Shown piece after piece: positions 43,952 to 52,714 of a stretch of 60,744 nucleotides of DNA (position 1 is the first letter of the stretch; each line of letters starts with the position of its first letter). A program made the translations under genes and the position numbers. Below the pieces are notes generated by a model. That model saw only the letters and a list, made by a program, of their open reading frames with translations. It was not told the origin of the DNA and made no database searches. This DNA comes from Curtobacterium luteum. GTDB taxonomy: Bacteria; Actinomycetota; Actinomycetes; Actinomycetales; Microbacteriaceae. The DNA lies in NCBI RefSeq assembly GCF_001475545.1, contig NZ_LDQC01000082.1, positions 1-60,744 of the forward strand, read 5' to 3'.

Positions 43952-44656
43952 TCACCCGGGCCAGTCGGATTCCGGGAGCAGCACTGGCCACGCGGCTGCG
44001 GGCAGGTAGGGCGTCGGATCGACGTACCGGTCGTCCAGTCGGGCGCCGAGGTGCACGCACGGGTCGGTCGCGGGACAGTGCCCGACCGCGACCCGCCCGA
44101 CGACGCCGCCCTGCGAGACGGCGTCACCGGTCCTCACCGCGGGGCTGACCGAGTCCAGCGTGCTCACCAGCCCGCCGCCGTGGTCGACCGACACCACCGA
44201 CCTGCCGGCGACCGCACCTGCGAACGAGACCGTGCCGTCCGCCACCGCGACGACCGGGGTACCGATCGGCGCCGGGACGTCGACGCCCCGGTGCCCGGCC
44301 GAGTAGTCGTCGGCGGGCGCCTCCCACGGCCGGACGACGACACGCGAACCCGTCGGCCACACCCACGGTGCCGCACCCGCACCGACAGCGTCGGCGTCGT
44401 CCGCCGCGAGCACGGCCCCGACGTTGCCGACCGCCGGCCCGGCCACGGCGTGCCCGAGTTCCGCGTACCCGGCCACGGCGTGCTCGAGATCCGCGTACCC
44501 GGCCACGGCGTGCCCAACCCCGCCGTGCCTGAACTCCGGCGCCGTTGCGCGGACCGCCGCCGACCAGGACACCGTGCCCGTCGGGCCGGCCATCGCAGCC
44601 ACCGCCACGCCCATGCCCGCAGCGAGCCCGACCGTGGTCCTCATCGATACATCCAT
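43952..44656 (-). CDS. M23-like secreted peptidase-fold protein with decapeptide repeats
   Basis: 234 residues from the ATG at 44656 (44644 also possible). Signal peptide, then three near-identical repeats of GHAVAGYAxLE (from 30-bp DNA repeats, 44440-44517), then an M23/LytM domain. Zinc motif GHRGVDV (HxxxD) is intact; the second motif is CVHLG where active enzymes have HxH, so the catalytic-base His is Cys. In actinobacterial homologues near rpsB this Cys is common. Cell-wall hydrolase or regulator; activity uncertain. Confidence 0.82.
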   Translation of the reverse strand: MDVSMRTTVGLAAGMGVAVAAMAGPTGTVSWSAAVRATAPEFRHGGVGHAVAGYADLEHAVAGYAELGHAVAGPAVGNVGAVLAADDADAVGAGAAPWVWPTGSRVVVRPWEAPADDYSAGHRGVDVPAPIGTPVVAVADGTVSFAGAVAGRSVVSVDHGGGLVSTLDSVSPAVRTGDAVSQGGVVGRVAVGHCPATDPCVHLGARLDDRYVDPTPYLPAAAWPVLLPESDWPG

Positions 44657-44823
44657 GCGCCCGATCGTCCCGTCCACAGCCTGGCCACCGGCACGACCGC
44701 AGCCGATCCGTGGACGGTGGGCCGCGCCTCCCGGCCGGTGCAGGAGCCGCGGGAGACCCCGGAGCGCGCGCGTTCCGACCTCCCACCGGTCGTTCGACGC
44801 GTGCCGCGTCGAACCGCGCGCAC

Positions 44824-44913
44824 CTCGTGGGATCGACCACCCGACCACCCGACCCGACCACCCGAGGCGACCACCGGCGCCGACCACCCGACCCGACCAC
44901 CCCTCCCGACCAC
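44824..44913. repeat. CGACCACC repeat tract
   Basis: About nine irregular repeats of CGACCACC(CGA) in the 404-bp divergent region (44657-45060) between the M23 gene and the transporter. The rest of the region holds the transporter promoter (44931-44960) and no gene. Confidence 0.7.
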
Positions 44914-44930
44914 ACCGGAACGGAACCGGT

Positions 44931-44960
44931 TATGACCACACGGTGCCCGAGGAGTACAGT
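44931..44960 (+). promoter_or_regulatory. Candidate MFS promoter
   Basis: TATGAC (44931-44936) and TACAGT (44955-44960), 18-bp spacer, next to the palindrome AACCGGTT (44924-44931), a possible operator. Leader about 95 nt. Confidence 0.45.
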
Positions 44961-45060
44961 CGGGGCCGCTCCGGAACACGCAACGCCGCTCGGACGGCGA
45001 ACCAGCCGACCGCCGGAGCACCGTGCGCCACCCAGCACGGCGGCAAGAACCAGGAGCACC

Positions 45061-46503
45061 GTGTCGAACACGTCCACCCAGCACGGTGAGGACCGTGCGT
45101 TCAAGGGGAAGGTCACCCTGTTCGCCATCGCGGCGGCGGTCGGTGGGTTCCTCTTCGGATTCGACTCCTCCGTCATCAACGGAGCCGTCGACGCGATCAA
45201 GGGCGAGTTCGGCCTGTCCGAGGCCGCCAGCGGCTTCGCCGTCGCCTCCGCCCTGATCGGCTGCGCCTTCGGCGCCTACTTCGCCGGCCGGCTCGCCGAC
45301 CGCTGGGGCCGCACGCGCGTGATGTTCTGGGCAGCGGTGCTCTTCTTCGTGAGCTCGATCGGGAGCGCGTTCGCGTTCGCGACCTGGGACCTCGTGATCT
45401 GGCGCCTCATCGGCGGCCTCGGCATCGGTACCGCGTCGGTCATCGCGCCGGCGTACATCTCCGAGGTCTCGCCGAAGGCCATCCGCGGACGCCTGGCCTC
45501 GTTCCAGCAGCTCGCGATCACGCTCGGTATCTTCGCCGCGCTCCTCTCCGACCAGATCTTCGCGGTGACCGCCGGCGGCGCCTCGGAGCAGGTGCTCGGT
45601 CTGGCCGCCTGGCGCTGGATGTTCCTCGTCGGCGTGGTGCCGTCGGTGGTCTACGGCGTGCTCGCGATCACGCTGCCGGAGTCGCCGCGCTTCCTCCTCG
45701 CGAAGGGCCGGAAGGACGACGCGCGCGGGGTCATGGAGAAGATCGTCCCCCGCGACACCGTGAACACCAGCCTGGAGGAGATCCAGGACGGCATCGAGAA
45801 GGAGGCCAACGAGAAGAAGGGCTCCATCCGGGGCAACCGCTTCGGCCTCCAGCCGATCGTCTGGGTCGGCATCATCCTCGCCGTCCTGCAGCAGTTCGTC
45901 GGCATCAACGTGATCTTCTACTACTCGACGACGCTCTGGCAGGCCGTCGGGTTCAAGGAGGACCAGTCGTTCCTCATCTCGACCATCACCTCGGTGGTGA
46001 ACGTCGCGGTCACCTTCATCGCGATCTTCACGGTCGACAAGCTCGGACGGAAGCCGCTCCTCGTGGCCGGTTCGACGGGCATGTTCGTGTCGCTCGCGAT
46101 GGTCGCCATCGCGTTCTCGCAGGCCACGATCGTCGACGGCGCACCGCAGCTGCCCGGTGCCTGGGGCCTCATCGCGCTCATCTTCGCCAACCTCTTCGTG
46201 GTGTCGTTCGGCGCCACGTGGGGGCCCCTCATGTGGGTGCTGCTCGGTGAGATGTTCCCGAACCGGATCCGCGCGACGGCGCTCGGCGTGGGATCCGCGG
46301 CGAACTGGATCGCGAACTTCGTGGTCACGATCTCGTTCCCGGTGCTCTCCGGCTTCAACCTCACCGTGACCTACGGCATCTACGCGCTCTTCGCGCTCCT
46401 GTCCCTGTTCTTCGTCATCAAGAAGATCCCGGAGACGAAGGGTCGCTCGCTCGAGGAGATGGGCATCACGGCCGAGGGCGAGACGGTGGACGCCAAGTCC
46501 TGA
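45061..46503 (+). CDS. MFS sugar porter (SP family)
   Basis: Twelve-helix major facilitator transporter of 480 residues, sugar-porter type. FGFDSSVINGA in helix 1, GRLADRWGRTRVM loop near 80, GLGIGTASVIAPAYISEVSP near 122, and PESPRFL and PETKGRSLEEM motifs. Likely proton-coupled hexose or polyol uptake; the substrate cannot be named. GTG with AGGAG (45052-45056). Divergent from the M23 gene; not part of the rpsB operon. Confidence 0.9.
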   Translation: MSNTSTQHGEDRAFKGKVTLFAIAAAVGGFLFGFDSSVINGAVDAIKGEFGLSEAASGFAVASALIGCAFGAYFAGRLADRWGRTRVMFWAAVLFFVSSIGSAFAFATWDLVIWRLIGGLGIGTASVIAPAYISEVSPKAIRGRLASFQQLAITLGIFAALLSDQIFAVTAGGASEQVLGLAAWRWMFLVGVVPSVVYGVLAITLPESPRFLLAKGRKDDARGVMEKIVPRDTVNTSLEEIQDGIEKEANEKKGSIRGNRFGLQPIVWVGIILAVLQQFVGINVIFYYSTTLWQAVGFKEDQSFLISTITSVVNVAVTFIAIFTVDKLGRKPLLVAGSTGMFVSLAMVAIAFSQATIVDGAPQLPGAWGLIALIFANLFVVSFGATWGPLMWVLLGEMFPNRIRATALGVGSAANWIANFVVTISFPVLSGFNLTVTYGIYALFALLSLFFVIKKIPETKGRSLEEMGITAEGETVDAKS

Positions 46504-46526
46504 GATCGTCACGATCCACGTCCTGG

Positions 46527-46559
46527 AGGCGCGGTGCGGGTCCGTCCCGCACCGCGCCT
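46527..46559 (+). terminator. Hairpin after the MFS gene
   Basis: 14-bp perfect stem AGGCGCGGTGCGGG (46527-46540) and CCCGCACCGCGCCT (46546-46559) with TCCGT loop, 23 nt after the stop. Confidence 0.75.
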
Positions 46560-46568
46560 GACGTCTGT

Positions 46569-46574
46569 TAGCAT
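46569..46574 (+). promoter_or_regulatory. Possible -10 box for rpsB
   Basis: TAGCAT just after the upstream terminator, leaving a leader of about 185 nt. No good -35 seen. Confidence 0.4.
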
Positions 46575-46583
46575 CTATCCAGC

Positions 46584-46742
46584 AGCGCGCTGAGCGCGCT
46601 GACTTCGCGTGTCCACACGCATCCCACGGCCACCGGTCCCGCTCTCGCGAGCGGGCGGCCGTCCGGGGTGGGGCACCAGGGGCCACGACCACCGGTCGTG
46701 ACCGACACAACCGCAACCGTGCACGCGGCTCGAACAGCCGCG
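46584..46742 (+). promoter_or_regulatory. Structured rpsB leader with five hairpins
   Basis: Five small stems in series: AGCGCGC/GCGCGCT (46584-46600), GCGTGT/ACACGC (46607-46620), CCCGCTC/GAGCGGG (46638-46655), CACGACC/GGTCGTG (46684-46700) and CGCGGCT/AGCCGCG (46724-46742). Plausible S2 autoregulatory leader; no known motif recognised. Confidence 0.5.
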
Positions 46743-46765
46743 CGCCGAGAACTAGGAGGGACGGC

Positions 46766-47677
46766 ATGGCCGTCGTCACCATCCGCCAGCTGCTCGACAG
46801 CGGCGTCCACTTCGGACACCAGACCCGTCGGTGGAACCCGAAGGTGAAGCGATTCATCCTCGCCGAGCGCTCGGGCATCCACATCATCGACCTGCAGCAG
46901 TCGCTGGCCTTCATCGACCGTGCGTACGACTTCGTCAAGGAGACGGTCGCGCACGGCGGCACGATCCTCTTCGTGGGCACCAAGAAGCAGGCGCAGGGCT
47001 CCATCGCCGAGCAGGCGACCCGCGTCGGCCAGCCGTACGTCAACCAGCGTTGGCTCGGCGGTCTGCTCACGAACTTCCAGACGGTCTCCAAGCGCCTCGC
47101 GCGCATGAAGGAGCTCGAGGAGATCGACTTCGACGACACGACGAAGGGCTTCACCAAGAAGGAGCTCCTCATCAAGAAGCGCGAGCTGGACAAGCTCCAC
47201 AAGACCCTCGGTGGTATCCGCAACCTCACGCGGACCCCGAGCGCGCTCTGGATCGTCGACACCAAGAAGGAGCACCTCGCGGTCGACGAGGCGCAGAAGC
47301 TCGGCATCCCGATCATCGGCATCCTCGACACCAACTGCGACCCGGACGAGATCACCTACCCGATCCCGGGCAACGACGACGCGATCCGCTCCGTCGGTCT
47401 CCTGACGCGCATCGTCGCCGACGCCGCCGCCGAGGGCCTCAAGACCCGCCACAACGGTGGCGACGAGGAAGAGGCCGAGCCGCTGGCCGAGTGGGAGCAG
47501 GAGCTCCTCGGTGGCGAGCAGGCCGCTCCGGCTGCTGCTGAGGCGCCCGCCGCCGAGGCGCCCGCCGCAGAGGCGCCGGTCGAGGAGAACGACGCCGACG
47601 CGCAGGTCGCCGAGAAGGAGATCGGCGAGCCGATCGCCGAGGCCTCCAAGAACGCGGACGCCACCTCCGCCGAGTGA
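46766..47677 (+). CDS. rpsB: 30S ribosomal protein S2
   Basis: S2 begins [21 protein letters not shown] and has [10 protein letters not shown] near 92. 303 residues: beyond the ~240-residue core lies a ~60-residue Ala/Glu/Pro tail with repeated AEAPAAEAP units, usual in actinobacteria. AGGAGGG directly before ATG. First gene of rpsB-tsf. Confidence 0.97.
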   Translation: MAVVTIRQLLDSGVHFGHQTRRWNPKVKRFILAERSGIHIIDLQQSLAFIDRAYDFVKETVAHGGTILFVGTKKQAQGSIAEQATRVGQPYVNQRWLGGLLTNFQTVSKRLARMKELEEIDFDDTTKGFTKKELLIKKRELDKLHKTLGGIRNLTRTPSALWIVDTKKEHLAVDEAQKLGIPIIGILDTNCDPDEITYPIPGNDDAIRSVGLLTRIVADAAAEGLKTRHNGGDEEEAEPLAEWEQELLGGEQAAPAAAEAPAAEAPAAEAPVEENDADAQVAEKEIGEPIAEASKNADATSAE

Positions 47678-47683
47678 CCTCGT

Positions 47684-47714
47684 GGGGCGTCGGACCGTGA
47701 TGGTCCGACGCCCC
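47684..47714 (+). terminator. rpsB-tsf intercistronic hairpin
   Basis: Perfect 13-bp stem GGGGCGTCGGACC with its complement around a GTGAT loop, 6 nt after the rpsB stop and 43 nt before tsf. No T-tract, so perhaps partial attenuation or mRNA processing rather than full termination. Confidence 0.7.
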
Positions 47715-47757
47715 GCTCCACGTCCCACACACGCAAGTCCAGAAAGGACTCCAGTCA

Positions 47758-48585
47758 ATGGCAAACTTCACCGCTGCTGACGTGAAGAAGCTCCGTGACG
47801 ACCTCGGCGCCGGCATGATGGACGCCAAGAACGCCCTGGTCGAGGCCGACGGCGACTACGACAAGGCCGTCGAGCTCCTCCGCATCAAGGGTGCGAAGGC
47901 CGTCGCCAAGCGCGACGACCGCGCCACCTCCGAGGGCATCGTCGTGGCCTCGGCCGAGAACGGTGCCGCGACCGTCGTCGAGCTCGCCAGCGAGACCGAC
48001 TTCGTCGCGAAGAACGAGCGCTTCGTCGCCCTCGGCGACAAGGTCCTCGCGGCCGTCGCCGCCGCCGGTGCGACCGACGTCGCGTCCGCGAACGCCGCCG
48101 AGGCCGACGGCAAGACCGTCCTCGACGTCGTGAACGAGGCCGCCGCGCAGCTCGGCGAGAAGATCGAGATCCGCACGGTCCGCCGTGTCGAGGGTTCGGC
48201 CTTCGAGATCTACCTGCACAAGACCTCGCAGGACCTCCCGCCGCAGATCGCCGTCGTCGTCGCCTACGAGGGTGACAACGCCGCCGAGGCCCGCTCGATC
48301 GCGCAGCACATCGCCTTCGCGAACCCGACGTACCTCACCCGCGACGAGATCCCGGCCGAGGACATCGAGAAGGAGCGCGCGACCGTCGAGGCGATCACGC
48401 GCGAGGAGGGCAAGCCGGAAGCTGCCCTCCCGAAGATCGTCGAGGGTCGCCTGAACGCGTACCGCAAGCAGGTCGCGCTCCTCGAGCAGGACTACGCGAA
48501 GGACAACAAGATCTTCGTCGCGAAGGCTGCCGAGAACGCCGGCATCACGATCCAGGGCTTCGCCCGCGTCAAGGTCGGCGCGTAA
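47758..48585 (+). CDS. tsf: Elongation factor Ts
   Basis: Guanine-nucleotide exchange factor for EF-Tu. N-terminal VKKLRDDLGAGMMDAKNALVEA (UBA-like, signature DDLGAGMMDAK) and core domain with ETDFVAKNERF near 80. 275 residues, typical for actinobacteria. AGAAAGGA upstream of ATG. Confidence 0.97.
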   Translation: MANFTAADVKKLRDDLGAGMMDAKNALVEADGDYDKAVELLRIKGAKAVAKRDDRATSEGIVVASAENGAATVVELASETDFVAKNERFVALGDKVLAAVAAAGATDVASANAAEADGKTVLDVVNEAAAQLGEKIEIRTVRRVEGSAFEIYLHKTSQDLPPQIAVVVAYEGDNAAEARSIAQHIAFANPTYLTRDEIPAEDIEKERATVEAITREEGKPEAALPKIVEGRLNAYRKQVALLEQDYAKDNKIFVAKAAENAGITIQGFARVKVGA

Positions 48586-48595
48586 CGAACCCGTG

Positions 48596-48636
48596 ACGGG
48601 GCTCGGAACCAGCATCTGGTTCCGGGCCCCGTTTTT
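48596..48636 (+). terminator. Intrinsic terminator after tsf
   Basis: Stem ACGGGGCTCGGAACCAG paired with CTGGTTCCGGGCCCCG, loop CAT, followed by TTTTT (48632-48636). The clearest canonical rho-independent terminator in the window, separating rpsB-tsf from pyrH. Confidence 0.92.
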
Positions 48637-48658
48637 CGCGCGCCGTAGGGTGCGCGAG

Positions 48659-48664
48659 TAGATT
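48659..48664 (+). promoter_or_regulatory. -10 box for pyrH
   Basis: TAGATT 32 nt before the pyrH ATG and just past the tsf terminator. Leader contains GAAGGG. Confidence 0.45.
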
Positions 48665-48696
48665 CCCACGAGACATTCGACGAAGGGTCCGACCAC

Positions 48697-49416
48697 ATGA
48701 CGAACGAGAAGACCGGGCGACGCCGCGTCCTGCTGAAGCTGTCGGGGGAGGCGTTCGGTGCCGGGTCCCTCGGGGTGAACCCCGACGTCATCAGCACCAT
48801 CGCGAAGGAGATCGCGGCGGCGGCGCAGGAGGTCGAGGTGGCGATCGTCGTCGGCGGCGGCAACTTCTTCCGTGGCGCCGAGCTCTCGCAGCGTGGCATG
48901 GACCGCGGCCGAGCGGACTACATGGGCATGCTCGGCACGGTGATGAACGCCCTCGCGCTGCAGGACTTCCTCGAGCAGGCAGGGGCCGCCACGCGGGTGC
49001 AGTCCGCGATCAGCATGACCCAGGTCGCCGAGCCGTACATCCCGCGGCGCGCCGAGCGGCACCTCGAGAAGGGCCGGATCGTCATCTTCGGTGCGGGCGC
49101 CGGCCTGCCGTACTTCTCCACCGACACGGTCGCGGCGCAGCGGGCGCTCGAGATCGACGCACACGAGGTCCTCGTCGCCAAGAACGGCGTCGACGGCGTC
49201 TACACGGCGGACCCGAAGAAGGACGCCACCGCCGAGAAGCTCCACCACGTGACGTACCAGGACGCGCTCCTCAAGGGACTCAAGGTCGTCGACGCCACCG
49301 CGTTCTCGCTCTGCATGGACAACGGCATGCCGATGCACGTGTTCGGCATGGAAGGCGAAGGCAACGTCGCGGCGGCCATCCGAGGTGAGCGGATCGGCAC
49401 GGTCGTCAGCAACTGA
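48697..49416 (+). CDS. pyrH: Uridylate kinase
   Basis: UMP kinase of the amino-acid-kinase fold. [11 protein letters not shown] near 11-21, [10 protein letters not shown] near 51, and [13 protein letters not shown] near 165. 239 residues. Own promoter after the tsf terminator; frr follows after 46 nt that contain a TAGACT box (49431-49436) and GAAGGAG, so frr may have an extra promoter. Confidence 0.96.
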   Translation: MTNEKTGRRRVLLKLSGEAFGAGSLGVNPDVISTIAKEIAAAAQEVEVAIVVGGGNFFRGAELSQRGMDRGRADYMGMLGTVMNALALQDFLEQAGAATRVQSAISMTQVAEPYIPRRAERHLEKGRIVIFGAGAGLPYFSTDTVAAQRALEIDAHEVLVAKNGVDGVYTADPKKDATAEKLHHVTYQDALLKGLKVVDATAFSLCMDNGMPMHVFGMEGEGNVAAAIRGERIGTVVSN

Positions 49417-49462
49417 CCCCGACCGCTGACTAGACTCGACGCAGTACCGAAGGAGAACCACC

Positions 49463-50017
49463 GTGATCAGTGATGTCCTGACCGAAGCCACCGAGAAGAT
49501 GGCGAAGGCCGTCGACGTCGCCAAGGACGACTTCGCGACCGTCCGTACCGGACGCATCAACGCCGCCCTCTTCCAGAAGATCCCGGTCGACTACTACGGG
49601 ACGCCGACGCCGCTCGCGCAGCTCGCCGGCCTGCAGACCCCGGAGGCGCGCACGCTCGTCGTGACGCCGTACGACAAGTCGGCGCTCAAGGAGATCGAGC
49701 GTGCCATCGCGACGTTCCCCAACCTCGGCGCCAGCCCGTCGAACGACGGCGAGGTCGTCCGCGTGACGATCCCGGAGCTCACGCAGGACCGCCGCAAGGA
49801 GTTCGTCAAGCTCGTCCGCGGCAAGGGCGAGGACCACAAGGTCGTCGTCCGCAACATCCGCCGCAAGGCGAAGGACGACCTCGACGCACTCAAGGGCGAG
49901 ATCTCGGACGACGAGATCGCCCGCGGCGACAAGGAGCTCGACGTCATCACGAAGAAGCACGTCGACCAGATCGACGACGCGCTGAAGAAGAAGGAAGCCG
50001 AACTCCTCGAGGTCTGA
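49463..50017 (+). CDS. frr: Ribosome recycling factor
   Basis: Splits post-termination ribosomes with EF-G. 184 residues; [29 protein letters not shown] near 29 and the C-terminal helix [18 protein letters not shown] preceded by GAAGGAGAACCACC. Stop overlaps the cdsA ATG (TGATG). Confidence 0.97.
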   Translation: MISDVLTEATEKMAKAVDVAKDDFATVRTGRINAALFQKIPVDYYGTPTPLAQLAGLQTPEARTLVVTPYDKSALKEIERAIATFPNLGASPSNDGEVVRVTIPELTQDRRKEFVKLVRGKGEDHKVVVRNIRRKAKDDLDALKGEISDDEIARGDKELDVITKKHVDQIDDALKKKEAELLEV

Positions 50018-51009
50018 TGCGTCGTCACGACCAGGGCGGTGACCGCCCCACGACCCAGGACCCCGCCAGGCGGGGACTCAGACAGGACTTCGACGCCCGG
50101 GCCCGTGCGGCGCGTGCGGACTTCGAAGCCTCGATCCAGCGGCGCCGGGCGGACTTCGACGCCCGCAACGAAGCACTGACGGCCCGGACCGGGCGCAACC
50201 TGCCGGCAGCGATCGGCATCGCGCTCGCGTTCGCGGTCGTCATGCTCGCGGCGCTCCTCATCTGGAAGCCGGCCTTCATGGTGGTCGCGGCGTTCCTGCT
50301 CGGGGTCGGTGTCTACGAGCTGACGAGCGCGATGCGGTTCGCGGGGCGGGACGTCCCGCGGATCCCGAGCGTGGCGGTGGCGATCGCGATCGTCCCGGCG
50401 GCCTTCGTCGGTGGACAGGTCCCGGCGCTGTTCACGCTGCTCGGCGGCATCGTGCTCATCAGCGTCTGGCGTCTGGTCGAGGTCGCGGCGGCACGGACGA
50501 AGCCCCCGGCGGGCAACGTCGTCCGGGACCTCACGAACGGGCTGTTCGTCCAGGCGTACATCAGCCTGCTCGGGGCGTGCGTCGTGCTGCTCTCCCGTGA
50601 GGACCGGGGTCAGCTCTGGGTCATCGCGTTCATCCTCGTCGTCGTCGCGGTCGACACCGGTGCCTACGCGACCGGGCTGAACCTCGGCAAGCACCCGATG
50701 GCGCCGCGGATCAGCCCGAAGAAGACGTGGGAGGGCTTCGCGGGATCGGTGGCGGCGAGCATCGTCGTCGGCATCATCGTGAGCATGCTGCTCCTCGGGC
50801 TGCCCTGGTGGACGGGTGTCGTCCTCGGGGTGCTCATCTCCGGTTCGGCGACCCTCGGCGACCTCACCGAGTCGATGATCAAGCGCGACCTCGGGATCAA
50901 GGACATCTCGTCGTTCCTGCCCGGGCACGGGGGACTGCTCGACCGGATCGACAGCATCCTGCCGTCGGCCGCCGTCGCCTACGTCGTGTTCCTCATCGTC
51001 ACCCACTGA
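50017..51009 (+). CDS. cdsA: Phosphatidate cytidylyltransferase
   Basis: Makes CDP-diacylglycerol for phospholipid synthesis. Cytoplasmic charged N-terminus (about 60 residues), then eight or so membrane helices, and the signature ending GDLTESMIKRDLGIKDIS with catalytic acidic residues. 330 residues. Coupled to frr by overlapping stop/start. Confidence 0.95.
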   Translation: MRRHDQGGDRPTTQDPARRGLRQDFDARARAARADFEASIQRRRADFDARNEALTARTGRNLPAAIGIALAFAVVMLAALLIWKPAFMVVAAFLLGVGVYELTSAMRFAGRDVPRIPSVAVAIAIVPAAFVGGQVPALFTLLGGIVLISVWRLVEVAAARTKPPAGNVVRDLTNGLFVQAYISLLGACVVLLSREDRGQLWVIAFILVVVAVDTGAYATGLNLGKHPMAPRISPKKTWEGFAGSVAASIVVGIIVSMLLLGLPWWTGVVLGVLISGSATLGDLTESMIKRDLGIKDISSFLPGHGGLLDRIDSILPSAAVAYVVFLIVTH

Positions 51010-51076
51010 GTCGAGCGGTCCCGGCTCCCTGAGCGGTGTCCCCGCGCGTCCAGGTCGCACCAGGGAACGGTGCTGG

Positions 51077-51082
51077 CAGAAT
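51077..51082 (+). promoter_or_regulatory. -10 box for DivIVA-like gene
   Basis: CAGAAT six bases before the GTG at 51089; near-consensus, no ribosome binding site. Confidence 0.45.
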
Positions 51083-51088
51083 GTCGCC

Positions 51089-51637
51089 GTGGCCACCACC
51101 TTCCCGAACGCAGCACGCAAGACCCTCGGGTACGACGTCGACGAGGTCGAGCGCTTCCTCGAGGACGCTCGTCGTGCCTACACGGCGAACGACACCGAGC
51201 CCGGACTCGAGGCGGCGAAGATCCGCGCGACGGCCTTCTCGATGCGCAAGGGCGGGTACTCGACCGCGCACGTCGACGCAGCGCTCGAACGGCTCGAGGA
51301 CGCCTTCGCGGCACGCGAGCGGGAGCGCGAGATGGCCGTCGGCGGCAAGAAGGCCTGGTACGCCGAAGCCCGAGCGAAGGCCTCCGACGTCGTTGCCCGG
51401 CTGGAACGGCCGGACGGTCAGCGGTTCTCGCGTGTCAGCGTCCTCGGCACCGGGTACCACCCGAAGGACGTCGACGCCTTCGCTGCGCGGCTCGCCGGGT
51501 ACTTCCAGGACGGCAAGCCCCTCAGCCTCACCGAGGTCCGTTCGGTCGTGTTCCGACCGAAGCACGGCGGCTACCGCGAAGCCCAGGTCGACGCGGTCCT
51601 CGATGCGGTCGTCGAGGTCATGCTCGCGGTCCGCTGA
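51089..51637 (+). CDS. DivIVA-domain-like protein
   Basis: 182-residue soluble protein with repeated short motifs of the DivIVA/DUF type: LGYDVDEVERFLEDARRAY (residues 11-29), FSMRKGGYSTAHVDAALERLED, GTGYHPKDVDAFAARLA and FRPKHGGYREAQVDAVLDAVVE. Such proteins sit in actinobacterial cell-envelope/division regions; exact role unknown. Probably leaderless. A Scy-like polar protein lies nearby at 53829. Confidence 0.82.
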   Translation: MATTFPNAARKTLGYDVDEVERFLEDARRAYTANDTEPGLEAAKIRATAFSMRKGGYSTAHVDAALERLEDAFAAREREREMAVGGKKAWYAEARAKASDVVARLERPDGQRFSRVSVLGTGYHPKDVDAFAARLAGYFQDGKPLSLTEVRSVVFRPKHGGYREAQVDAVLDAVVEVMLAVR

Positions 51638-51681
51638 CGACGCGCGGGCCGGAAGTGCTTCGCTTTCCGTGATGCTTCCGT

Positions 51682-51687
51682 TATCCT
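51682..51687 (+). promoter_or_regulatory. -10 box for lysozyme-like gene
   Basis: TATCCT ending ten bases before the ATG at 51698; the short leader has no ribosome binding site. Confidence 0.45.
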
Positions 51688-51697
51688 GGTCGGACTC

Positions 51698-52702
51698 ATG
51701 GGCAGGCACACGGCAGACTCCAGCTCCGACCGCGATCCCCGCGAGCACCTCGACCGCACGGTCTCGGGTGAGCGCCGCGCGGCACTGAACCGAACCCGCA
51801 CCACGGGCACCTCGGTCCTCACCGCGGACCCGTCCTCGCGGGCGACCGCTCCCCAGACGGTCCCCGAGGTCACCGCGCCGGTGCTCGTCGCACCGAAGTC
51901 GGTCGCGGCCAACCGGGTCTCCGACGCAGCGGTCGCGCACACGGTGCCGAGCACCCCCGCCGACCCCCGCATCGTCAAGCAGCGCCGCGCGCGTGTGACG
52001 AACGCGGCGCTGCAGTCGAAGACCGTGCACGAGCGGCCGATGCGTGGCGTCAACTCGTTCATGCGCAAGCGTGCGACCATCCCCGCGCTGTCGTTCTTCG
52101 CCGTCTTCGGGTTCGTGGGCGGTTCGCTCTTCAACCCGATGCAGCCTGACGTCGCGCAGGCGGCCGTGCAGACCGCGGTCCTCACGAAGGCTCCGGCCGC
52201 GGCGCCGCAGCAGTACTCGCCGCACGGCACCTACGCCGCGTTCGACGCCGACCGCGACGGCTACGACGTCAGTGTGCCGAAGCCCAAGGTCACCAAGGCT
52301 CCGACGGCCGAGTCCACCGCCGACGCGAACGACACGGACGACAGCTCGACGACGCAGGTCTCCGCCACGAACACGCTCGCCGCGCCGGCCGCGACGCCCG
52401 ATCCGGGCAGCGCGCAGGCCATCGCCCAGCAGATGGTGGCAGCCCGCGGGTGGGGTTCCGGTGAGTACAGCTGCCTCGTCTCGCTCTGGAACAAGGAGTC
52501 CGGCTGGCGGGTCAACGCCTACAACCCGAGCGGCGCCTACGGCATCCCGCAGGCGCTCCCCGGCAGCAAGATGGCGACCGCGGGCGCCGATTGGCAGACG
52601 AACCCGGCGACCCAGATCACCTGGGGCCTGAACTACATCGCCGGCGTCTACGGCACCCCCTGCGGTGCCTGGGGCCACAGCGTCGCCAACAACTGGTACT
52701 GA
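51698..52702 (+). CDS. Membrane-anchored lysozyme/transglycosylase-like protein
   Basis: 334 residues. Charged cytoplasmic N-terminus (about 1-118), one membrane segment (ALSFFAVFGFVGGSLF, about 128-143), a Pro/Ala/Thr/Asp-rich spacer, and a C-terminal lysozyme-superfamily domain (about 245-334) with NKESGW (candidate catalytic Glu), GAYGIPQALPGSKM and WGLNYIAGVYG. Probably cuts or binds peptidoglycan outside the membrane. The unusually long cytoplasmic segment is basic and disordered. Confidence 0.85.
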   Translation: MGRHTADSSSDRDPREHLDRTVSGERRAALNRTRTTGTSVLTADPSSRATAPQTVPEVTAPVLVAPKSVAANRVSDAAVAHTVPSTPADPRIVKQRRARVTNAALQSKTVHERPMRGVNSFMRKRATIPALSFFAVFGFVGGSLFNPMQPDVAQAAVQTAVLTKAPAAAPQQYSPHGTYAAFDADRDGYDVSVPKPKVTKAPTAESTADANDTDDSSTTQVSATNTLAAPAATPDPGSAQAIAQQMVAARGWGSGEYSCLVSLWNKESGWRVNAYNPSGAYGIPQALPGSKMATAGADWQTNPATQITWGLNYIAGVYGTPCGAWGHSVANNWY

Positions 52703-52714
52703 TCGGCAGCCGGG

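Noticed and set aside
44545..45060. N-terminal extension of the sugar porter
   Set aside because: Pro/Arg-rich frame through the repeat tract; the GTG at 45061 with AGGAG gives the normal transporter N-terminus.
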